Part shown: positions 8,477 to 15,543 of the stretch, piece after piece
Numbering within the stretch: the first letter of the stretch is position 1
How the letters are laid out: each line of letters begins with the position of its first letter
From: CAVQRC01 sp963715045
Lineage (GTDB): Bacteria > Planctomycetota > Planctomycetia > Pirellulales > Lacipirellulaceae
DNA: 64,000 nucleotides
NCBI GenBank assembly: GCA_963715045.1
Contig: CAVQRC010000017.1
Location: forward strand, 186,001-250,000
Direction of reading: 5' to 3'
Notes under the pieces: model-generated
Databases searched by the model: none
What the model saw: only the letters and a program-made list of their open reading frames with translations
Told to the model about the DNA's origin: nothing
Translations under genes and position numbers: made by a program

Positions 8477-9430
8477 TCACGCCCCGACGGACACATCTGC
8501 GGTAAGTCGCTCGATGAGTTCCTCGCAGACGCGTTCGGCATCCGCGTTCGCGATCTGGCAGGTACCGGCCGCTTCGTGGCCACCACCGCCGTACTCCAAC
8601 GCGAGCTCACCAATGTTGACCGTGCTGCTGCGGTCGAAAATCGACTTGCCGATGGCAAACACCGTGTTCTGCCGTTGCTTCCCCCACAGTACGTGCATCG
8701 AGACGTTGCACGCGGGAAACAGCGCATAAATGAGGAAGCGGTTGCCCGCGAATATCGTCTCTTCGTCACGCAGGTCGAGTACGGCCAGATTGCCATGCAT
8801 CGTCGTGCAGCGACGCAGCTGTTCCATCATGAGTCCTGCCTGCGACTCGTAGAGCTCGACCCGTTCCCGCACGTCCGGCAGGGCGAGGATCTGCTCGACG
8901 CTGTGGTCGCGGCAGTATTCGATCAAGTCCATCATCAGCTGGTAGTTGGAGACGCGGAATTCACGGAAGCGACCCAGCCCCGTACGGGCGTCCATGAGAA
9001 ACGAAAGCAGCTCCCAGCCTTGCGGTTGGAGGACGTCGTCGCGGGTAAACTGTGCCGAATCGGCCTTGTCGACGGCTTCCATCATTTCCCGCGAGATGTT
9101 CGCGAATCGTTTGGCACCGCCGTAGTAGTTGTAGACGATCCGCGCCGCGCTGGCCGCATCCGCCTCGAGCAGGTAATCTTCGCCGTCAGGCTGGTTGCCG
9201 CGTGTTTCTTCACTGAGATGATGGTCGAAGCACTTATAGCAGCCTTCGACATACGGCAGATTGGTCAGGATGTCGCGATCGGTGACCTGGACTTTGCCGT
9301 CCTGCACATCCTTGGGATGGACGAATTCGATGTCGCCCAGGATCCCCAATTCGTTCAGCAGGATCGCACACACCAGACCATCGAAATCACTTCGGGTCAG
9401 CAATCGATACTTTTGCACAGCGGTCGTCAT
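8477..9430 (-). CDS. DHH-family phosphoesterase
   Basis: The 317-residue protein carries the DHH motifs: 'RSDFDGLVCAILL' (residues 13-25) and 'CFDHH' (67-71), ligands for two Mn ions. The DHHA1-type C-terminus ends with 'YGGGGHEAAGTCQI', the substrate-binding GGGH motif. The family includes oligoribonuclease/pAp phosphatases (NrnA-like) and exopolyphosphatases; the exact substrate cannot be told from motifs. ATG 9430 is chosen because the conserved domain begins eight residues later; the longer frame to 9541 has no family support. It is transcribed alone, convergent to the PEP-CTERM gene. Confidence 0.88.
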   Translation of the reverse strand: MTTAVQKYRLLTRSDFDGLVCAILLNELGILGDIEFVHPKDVQDGKVQVTDRDILTNLPYVEGCYKCFDHHLSEETRGNQPDGEDYLLEADAASAARIVYNYYGGAKRFANISREMMEAVDKADSAQFTRDDVLQPQGWELLSFLMDARTGLGRFREFRVSNYQLMMDLIEYCRDHSVEQILALPDVRERVELYESQAGLMMEQLRRCTTMHGNLAVLDLRDEETIFAGNRFLIYALFPACNVSMHVLWGKQRQNTVFAIGKSIFDRSSTVNIGELALEYGGGGHEAAGTCQIANADAERVCEELIERLTADVSVGA

Positions 9431-9810
9431 GAATGATGTCTCCCTGGCGATACCCGCAGCGATCGGGATGCGAGGTCTCGCGGATGACCAAGTTGAATGG
9501 GTAGCGCTCCGTAAGCCGCCCCTACGCAGAATACGCGCCACTCAAAAACCTAGCTCATCCTGCCAATGCGGGCCGGCTGCCAAGACCGCTCCGCGGGCCG
9601 GAGCGGTCGCAACGGTTGCAGGAACGGCTCGCCTCGCCGCGGCCTGCGGGCCCGGCGCTGTGGTCAGGGTGCTAGCAGATCGAGGTGAAGCTAACTCCGG
9701 TCTGATGTTGCCAGTGTTTTTTCCCTCCAGTACGCTGCTCGCTGGATTCAGCTTGGGCCGCGGTCTTGCGGGATGCCGCAAGTGCTTCGCGCAATCGCGA
9801 AAGGGATGAC
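9431..9810. other. Intergenic region between divergent genes, nothing recognised
   Basis: This GC-rich stretch of about 380 bp separates the phosphoesterase from the methyltransferase. I see no supported gene and no repeat of the families found elsewhere. It must hold both promoters, but no element is clear enough to mark. Confidence 0.4.
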
Positions 9811-10755
9811 ATGTACGTCAAGCTCGATGAACAGGTCGAAGCGCTGCTGTGCTGTGCGGCGTGCAATGGCGAGCTCAAGAAGCGGGCAGACGGATTCGCG
9901 TGCGAGCAGTGTGGGATGTTCTTCGCCCGGCGGATTGTCCAGCTTGGCAGCAATCGCTTCGACTACGTCTACGACTTCCGCATCCACCGACCCGCCTACT
10001 GCTTGCCCCAGGGCCATCGGCAATGGAGTGAAGCCCAGGTCGAATTTGAACGCTACCACGGCCGCTCTGTCAGCCGGGACTCACTCGACGAGTACCTGGC
10101 GGAAATTGACGGCGTGCGTGAAATCTACACCGAGGAGTTTCACCTCCGGGGGAAGATCCTCGATGTCGGCGGCCATCAGGGGCGGCTGCGGCACTTTCTC
10201 GGCGAGGAAGCCAGGCTATTTGTTTCGGTTGACCCGTTCATCGACATTTTTTCCGATCTCGATCGACAGCCCAATTTGCTGAGGGCGTTTCCCTGCCTCG
10301 CGCAGCCGTGCAACTTTCTGGCGGCCCATGCCGAGCATTTGCCTTTCAAATCCGAGTCGTTTGACTGGGTCCACATGCGATCGGTGGTCGATCACTTCGC
10401 CGATCCGTATCTGGCGTTTCGCGAGGCATTTCGCTGCTGCAAGAGACCCGGTCAGCTCCTCGTGGGGCTCAGTATTGCCGAACGCAAACTGGCCTTGGAC
10501 GAAGCGCGGCGCGAACAACAGTTCCGCCGGCGAATTGCCAGAGCGCTGCGACTGGATACGCTCAAGCACATCGGCGAACGACTCGGAGGCGGTTATCAGG
10601 ACGACCACATGTTCCGCTTGACGCAGTCCGACCTCATCGATTTGTTCCAGAAGAGTGGTTGGCAGGTCGTGAAGCAGCTCTGGCAGAAGCCACCCTACGA
10701 GTTTTGCAGTTACACGTGCGGTCAAACGCGTATTCCGGTGGTGGCAGCGGCCTAA
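9811..10755 (+). CDS. SAM-dependent methyltransferase with N-terminal zinc ribbon
   Basis: Residues 15-34 form a Cys4 zinc-ribbon (C15-x2-C18 ... C31-x2-C34), similar to Trm112-like leaders. The class I methyltransferase core has motif I 'ILDVGGHQG' (117-125), an acidic post-beta2 segment 'VSVDPF', and 'ESFDWVHMRSVVDH', the motif IV region of COG2226-type enzymes. The product is 314 residues. ATG 9811 follows an AAAGGG site; the longer upstream frame lacks family sequence. The substrate is unknown. An amidohydrolase follows 34 bp downstream on the same strand, so the two may be co-transcribed. Confidence 0.87.
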   Translation: MYVKLDEQVEALLCCAACNGELKKRADGFACEQCGMFFARRIVQLGSNRFDYVYDFRIHRPAYCLPQGHRQWSEAQVEFERYHGRSVSRDSLDEYLAEIDGVREIYTEEFHLRGKILDVGGHQGRLRHFLGEEARLFVSVDPFIDIFSDLDRQPNLLRAFPCLAQPCNFLAAHAEHLPFKSESFDWVHMRSVVDHFADPYLAFREAFRCCKRPGQLLVGLSIAERKLALDEARREQQFRRRIARALRLDTLKHIGERLGGGYQDDHMFRLTQSDLIDLFQKSGWQVVKQLWQKPPYEFCSYTCGQTRIPVVAAA

Positions 10756-10789
10756 TCGTCTGCTGCGGCCCGGACTCGTGGCGGCAATC

Positions 10790-11761
10790 ATGAACGAACA
10801 CGATCAGGCGTTCTTTCGTCGCGAACTGGCCAGTTTCGTACCCGACCGCATCTTCGACGCCCACTGTCACATCTGGCCTCCACAGCACACGCCATTCAAG
10901 GCCTTCGGTCCGGCCGAAGGCGTGGATGAGTCGGCTTACGTCTCCCGCCTGCGGCAATTGCTGGGAGTCGCTCCCGCGGGAGCCTTGTTTCTCTCGTTCG
11001 CCGAACCGACGCATCCTGAGCAACGCGCGGAAGTCAACGAGTGGACGGCCCGGCACAAACGTGCCAATCCGCGACATCGCGGCTTGTTCTTCGTCTGCCC
11101 GGATGACGATCCCGAATGGGTCCGCGACGAAGTGGACCGACTCGGACTCGATGGCCTCAAGTGTTACCACACATTCGCCGCTCGCGAGCGGACCTTCGAA
11201 GCCGAGATTCCCGAGTACCTTCCCGAGGAAATCGTCCGCGTGGCACACCAACAGGAGTGGGCCATCACACTGCATATGGTCCGCAACCGAGCGGTCGCCG
11301 ACGAGAGCAATCTTCACTGGATCCGCCACTACTGCCGACAGTACCCCGGTATCAAGCTGATCCTGGCCCACTCGGCACGCGGGTTTCAGCCGGCCCACAA
11401 TCTGGAGGGACTGCCGCACCTCGCCGATCTGGAGAATCTCTACTTCGATGCGAGCGCGAACTGCGAGGCCATCGCCCATCAGGCGGTCATCCGCTACTGC
11501 GGGCACGAACGGCTCTTGTACGGTTCCGATTATCCGGTGAGCCACCTGCGGGGTCGGCAGGTGGCGGCCGCCGATTCGTTTCTGTGGCTGTACGAATCGA
11601 CTCCCGTCTGGGACGAGAACCAGGGCCGCGTCGAGCCCGTCCTCGTGGGACTGGAGCACCTGCGATCGCTCAAATGGGCCTGCTGGTCGGAGAAACTCGG
11701 CGATCCGGCGATCGAAGACATCTTTTACCGCAACGCCGCAAAACTGTTCGAACTGCCCTGA
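10790..11761 (+). CDS. Amidohydrolase-2 family protein (cytosolic)
   Basis: The 323-residue TIM-barrel metal hydrolase has 'IFDAHCHIWP' (residues 21-30; DxHxH), 'DGLKCYHTF', 'EWAITLHMV', 'KLILAHSARGF' and 'LLYGSDYPVSH', the terminal Asp motif of the family. No signal peptide is present. A GTG at 10778 is an alternative start; ATG 10790 is preferred by proximity to the domain. Family members are lactonases, decarboxylases and hydrolases; nothing here fixes the substrate. It follows the methyltransferase closely. Confidence 0.87.
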   Translation: MNEHDQAFFRRELASFVPDRIFDAHCHIWPPQHTPFKAFGPAEGVDESAYVSRLRQLLGVAPAGALFLSFAEPTHPEQRAEVNEWTARHKRANPRHRGLFFVCPDDDPEWVRDEVDRLGLDGLKCYHTFAARERTFEAEIPEYLPEEIVRVAHQQEWAITLHMVRNRAVADESNLHWIRHYCRQYPGIKLILAHSARGFQPAHNLEGLPHLADLENLYFDASANCEAIAHQAVIRYCGHERLLYGSDYPVSHLRGRQVAAADSFLWLYESTPVWDENQGRVEPVLVGLEHLRSLKWACWSEKLGDPAIEDIFYRNAAKLFELP

Positions 11762-11967
11762 CCGTTCCACCGGAGCCCCCGGCTCTTGCCGGGGGACGGC
11801 GCGGAGATGCGACGTGCCGCGACGGTGCCGTGATGCTTTCCCAAACTGGCTCGATTTCGTTGACAAGTCCCCGATTTCGATTAGGCTGCCGGGTAACTGG
11901 TAACGACTTTCGACAGCATTTTTCCAAAAACCCCAATCACGCAACCGTAGAAGCGAAAGCCTAACGG

Positions 11968-12053
11968 AAAAACCCCACACTCCATTCTCCTCTTCACTCC
12001 CGGCCAAGAGGTCCAGGGATTGAGATCGGGTCGAATGGAAGGTGGGGTTTTTT
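11968..12053. terminator. Long interrupted stem-loop flanked by A- and T-runs
   Basis: AAAAACCCCAC (11968-11978) pairs with GTGGGGTTTTTT (12042-12053), and TCCATTC (11981-11987) pairs with GAATGGA (12033-12039) across a 2-nt internal loop. The hairpin loop is about 45 nt. The A/T tails make it terminator-like in both directions. It sits after the amidohydrolase and upstream of a PEP-CTERM gene; the rest of the 400-bp gap shows nothing else. Confidence 0.6.
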
Positions 12054-12163
12054 CGTTGGCCATCAGGTCCCACGAACGTTCACGGGGTAGCGGCTGAATG
12101 CGAAGCAGAGTATTCGACTTGATCCACGCCACGAACAACAAGCCATACTTCTCGGAGTTTCAG

Positions 12164-13030
12164 ATGTCACCCAGAACGCATTTCTCAACCACCCAATTCC
12201 TGGTCTTGCTCGCAGTCGTGATCGGAGCTGCATCGGCAACCTGTGGCCCACTCCCGGCGGCGAACATCACGGACTTTTTCGAGTGGACGCAGGTGGCCGA
12301 TCCGCCCCACCCGGGCATGACGGGATTGATCAACGACGCGACGACGGCCACGCTGACGGCCACCCCGATTCCGCCGGATGTCATCCCGGCAGGCACGGAT
12401 ATCGGTTACCAGAGCGTCGATGGTCAGGATGTGGCCAGCTCGACGAACGGTTTCTACTTCTCGCCAGCAGAAGACTTCCAGCTGGCGGTCGACTACGACG
12501 TGACGAGTACGGGATCGGTCGGCTTTGCGGGGATCGGATTCGGAATCGGTGAAGACCGCGACGGGATGGACTCGGCAGGCATGGGGCTGGCCATCAACAA
12601 CGGCACCGCGACCGGATTTGCGGGAGCGGCGCGAATCGGCGACGCGACGCAGTCGCCGTTGCTGTTCGGAGCTGCGGCTACGTTGAGCGGGCGGATGTTC
12701 GTCGGCTACGACAGTGCGACGGGGGACATTACCGTCGGGATCAACGCGACACCTGGTGCCGCCACGGCGACCGAGAGCCAGACGTTTGCCGGCATCCAGC
12801 AGAATTGGAATGACGCTCCGCTGCTGGCGTCGTTCTTTCTCCGCAGCGACCAGGTGCTGATCTTTAATCCGCTTTCGGCGGGTACGCTCGATGCCGTGTT
12901 TTCGAATTTCGAAGTTCTCAGCGGGACGCCGCTGCAGGTCCCCGAACCGGCATCGGCAGCTCTGATGCTGTTGGTAGTTTCCACAGCGGTGACTTGCCGG
13001 CGGCGAGGATTCCCTGCCGCTGGCGGCTGA
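12164..13030 (+). CDS. PEP-CTERM sorting domain protein
   Basis: ATG 12164 opens a signal peptide (MSPRTHFSTTQFLVLLAVVIGAASA). The body is a beta-sandwich-like segment ('FFEWTQVADPPHPG', 'GSVGFAGIGFGIGEDRDG', 'DITVGINATPGA') and the C-terminus is 'VPEPASAALMLLVVS' then basic residues, a PEP-CTERM signal. The 288-residue frame is intact. The function of the secreted domain is not recognised. An in-frame start at 12098 would put about 22 extra residues before the signal peptide, so it is rejected. Confidence 0.85.
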   Translation: MSPRTHFSTTQFLVLLAVVIGAASATCGPLPAANITDFFEWTQVADPPHPGMTGLINDATTATLTATPIPPDVIPAGTDIGYQSVDGQDVASSTNGFYFSPAEDFQLAVDYDVTSTGSVGFAGIGFGIGEDRDGMDSAGMGLAINNGTATGFAGAARIGDATQSPLLFGAAATLSGRMFVGYDSATGDITVGINATPGAATATESQTFAGIQQNWNDAPLLASFFLRSDQVLIFNPLSAGTLDAVFSNFEVLSGTPLQVPEPASAALMLLVVSTAVTCRRRGFPAAGG

Positions 13031-13327
13031 GCGATGCGGGGCGCCACCGCCTGAATTCGGCGGGACGAATCCGCCATTCTGGTGATATCAAATGGGCCGA
13101 TTGTCGGGACGCAGGCCGATTTCACCTGCGACGAGGGTGGTCTATGCTTCAAACGTGGCTTGAGATCGTTTCCCGAGTGCTTTGCCAACTTTCACCTTCG
13201 GGGCTGCTGCCGCGGTCGGCTGCAAGTCTGGCTGTTGAACGCGGCAACCTTCAATGGGAAAACTGACCACGCACTCGGGCGATCTGAGTTGACAACGATC
13301 TCGACAGGGAGGAGTTTTTCCTGGACC

Positions 13328-13834
13328 GTGGCTGTATCGCTGGTTGGACTTGCCAAGGCTGAGAGCCGTGGGTTTTGCCGCGGATTCACGCTCGTCGAAC
13401 TGCTGGTGGTCGTACTGATCCTGGGCATCCTTGCCGGGGTCGCGGCGCCCCGCCTGTTCGATGTCTCTCACCATGCGCAGATTGCTGCCATCGTGCAGCA
13501 TATTCGCGTCGGCCAGCACGCGGCGGAGCGGTATTTCGCAGAGCACGGGGAATATCCCCGGGACGCGAACAGCGGAGTTTTCCCGCCGGATTTCACCGGT
13601 TACCTCCCGGAAAACTACTTCCGGGAACCGGCCCCCGGGGGTGGTAAATACGACTGGAACGGTCAAGGAAAGTGGGGCGGCGTTTACGCCGGGATGTCCG
13701 TCATCAAGAACGGCGGGAACGTCCCGCTGAAACTCTGGCAGGCGATCGACAGAATCTACGACGACGACAACCTGCAGACCGGAGCGATCACGCTCTTCAA
13801 TAACAAGACGCTGCAGTTCGAGCTGGTCCGGTAA
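13328..13834 (+). CDS. Type II secretion/type IV pilus minor pseudopilin (GspG-like)
   Basis: 'CRGFTLVELLVVVLILGILAG' (prepilin cleavage after Gly19) is followed by 'VAAPRLFDVSHHAQ', as in GspG/PilE-type pseudopilins, and a short globular domain with 'AAERYFAEHGEYP'. I place the start at GTG 13328, preceded by a GGGAGGAG site about 12 bases away. The frame is open back to 13082 but that extension has no prepilin character. It differs from the neighbouring DUF1559 proteins in lacking their DUF1559 signature. It probably forms or primes a pseudopilus-like fibre; the partner machinery is not in this window. Confidence 0.8.
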   Translation: MAVSLVGLAKAESRGFCRGFTLVELLVVVLILGILAGVAAPRLFDVSHHAQIAAIVQHIRVGQHAAERYFAEHGEYPRDANSGVFPPDFTGYLPENYFREPAPGGGKYDWNGQGKWGGVYAGMSVIKNGGNVPLKLWQAIDRIYDDDNLQTGAITLFNNKTLQFELVR

Positions 13835-13934
13835 ACGCGTTCACGGCAGCCCCTCCTTTCCGGGGAGCCCACTTGCGGTAAAATGTGCCCACGCTCCTTC
13901 CCTCGTCTGATCCCCGGATGTTGTTGCGCAAATC

Positions 13935-14888
13935 ATGGATCCAAATTCGAACAAGAACGTCGTGGTTAGCCGGAAGCGGCCGTCTCTTACGGGGTCGCCT
14001 CGCGGTTTTACGCTCGTCGAATTGCTGGTCGTGATTGCGATCATCGGGATCCTCGTGGCCTTGCTCCTCCCTGCCGTGCAGCAGGCGCGAGAAGCTGCCT
14101 ACCGCACCAGTTGCGTCAACAATATGCGGCAATGGGGGATCGCCCTGCACAACTACCACGATACGTTCCAGTTGTTTCCGTTCGGGACGATTTCCGACGG
14201 AGGCACCGGCGTCAATGCCAACGATCGCAAGACATTCGTCATCGGAGTGTGGCCGTTCATGGAAGAACAGGCCGTGGCTGATCTGTACGATCCCAAGGTC
14301 CCGTTCTGGCACCTCGACAACCGCCAGGCGATGACGACGCAGATTCCCTTCTATTACTGCCCGTCCGACCGCACGGGACTCTGGCAGGGCGATCAATATC
14401 ACCGCTCTCGCGGAAACTACGTGCTCAACTACGGCAATACGAACTTCGGTCGCCGCAGTTCCGCCAACGAAAGGTTTCTGCCTGCTCCCTTCGCAGACTT
14501 GATGCAGTTTGCCATGCGGCATATCACCGATGGTCTCTCCAAGACCCTGTTCATGTCCGAGGTGGTCATGGCGAAGAACGATACAGATTGGGATCTGCGA
14601 GGTGATTTTCTCAACAATCATCCCGGCGGGGCCCAGTTCATGACTCGGAACCCGCCCAATTCAGGCGTCGACTACACACTCTGCGGGGGTGAGGTGCCCG
14701 ATTGGCCCGGCCCCTGCATCAACACCAACGGGGGCACCGCGAGCGTTTCGGCACGCAGCCTGCACCCGGGCGGCGTGAACGTGATGTTCGGCGATACGTC
14801 GATTCGCTTCATCAGTGACGGTGTCGAACTTGCCACCTGGCAGGCGCTCGGATCGATGGATAGCGGCGACGTTGCCGAGTCACCCTGA
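13935..14888 (+). CDS. DUF1559 pseudopilin-like protein
   Basis: 'PRGFTLVELLVVIAIIG' (cleavage after Gly24) is followed by 'LLPAVQQAREAAYRTSC', 'LHNYHDTFQLFPFG', 'HITDGLSKTLFMSEV' and 'LHPGGVNVMFGDTSIRFI', all DUF1559 landmarks. The product is 317 residues, with the C-terminal motif H-x9-D-T-S instead of D-G-S. It lies 100 bp after the minor pseudopilin and 141 bp before a small lipoprotein, forming the fourth DUF1559/lipoprotein pair. Confidence 0.92.
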   Translation: MDPNSNKNVVVSRKRPSLTGSPRGFTLVELLVVIAIIGILVALLLPAVQQAREAAYRTSCVNNMRQWGIALHNYHDTFQLFPFGTISDGGTGVNANDRKTFVIGVWPFMEEQAVADLYDPKVPFWHLDNRQAMTTQIPFYYCPSDRTGLWQGDQYHRSRGNYVLNYGNTNFGRRSSANERFLPAPFADLMQFAMRHITDGLSKTLFMSEVVMAKNDTDWDLRGDFLNNHPGGAQFMTRNPPNSGVDYTLCGGEVPDWPGPCINTNGGTASVSARSLHPGGVNVMFGDTSIRFISDGVELATWQALGSMDSGDVAESP

Positions 14889-15029
14889 AGCTGCCACGCC
14901 CCCGCCCAGGAGATTCGCGTGTGCAACGATCCCTCGAGTTCTACTTCACGGCCGTGAACGCGCGAGTTTCACGCAGGCTTGCGTAACGCTTCAACCTGCC
15001 TCGGCAGGATGTCCCCAAGGACGCTCCTC

Positions 15030-15449
15030 ATGTCTGCTCGCCGTCGCCATGGACGGATTCTGCTCGCTTGCTACCTGGGGTGGGGGGCGTTCGCGATTCC
15101 CTGGCTGCTGGGCTGCGGCGAGCCGAACGGCAAGATCCGAGTCGTCGGAGAAGTACGATTCGCGGGTGCTGAGGTGGCCGAGGGGACCATTCGCTTCGTC
15201 GATCTGCTCACTGGAGACGCCGAGGAAACGGTGATTCGAAGTGGCCGCTACACGGTCAAACTGTCCAGTGGTGACAAACGCGTGGAAATCCGCTCGTTTG
15301 CCATCGTGGGTCAGGAACCGAGCGGGATGCCGGGCGGCGGCCTGATCGCGAGGCGGGAGCAGGTCTTGCCCGAGAAATTCAACACCGCGTCGACGATCAC
15401 CCGAAAAATCGACGGCTCAACCAAGACGGTCGATTTTGAACTTCAGTAA
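15030..15449 (+). CDS. Small lipoprotein paired with DUF1559
   Basis: ATG 15030 follows AAGGACG about eight bases upstream and opens MSARRRHGRILLACYLGW..., ending in the lipobox 'WLLGC'. The mature protein has 'VVGEVRFAGAEVAEGTIRF' and ends with 'LPEKFNTASTITRKI', matching the 'P.K(Y/F)N..ST(L/I)T' ending of the lipoprotein at 3632-4075. The product is 139 residues. ATGs at 15009 and 14979 are in frame but give a long N-region before the signal. Its role is unknown. Confidence 0.85.
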   Translation: MSARRRHGRILLACYLGWGAFAIPWLLGCGEPNGKIRVVGEVRFAGAEVAEGTIRFVDLLTGDAEETVIRSGRYTVKLSSGDKRVEIRSFAIVGQEPSGMPGGGLIARREQVLPEKFNTASTITRKIDGSTKTVDFELQ

Positions 15450-15543
15450 GTAACTATCCCAGAATCTGAGTGAACGCGTCCCACGGCTTGGGATTTCGGT
15501 TGCTGAAACCAGTTTTGGGATCGGCTCTAAGAGTGAGCAGGGC

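Noticed and set aside
8411..9436. A 341-codon plus-strand frame over the DHH gene
   Set aside because: High-GC shadow of the phosphoesterase; no family motif.
10634..12073. A 479-codon minus-strand frame
   Set aside because: It is antisense to the amidohydrolase at 10790-11761, which has full family motifs. The minus frame shows no recognisable domain.
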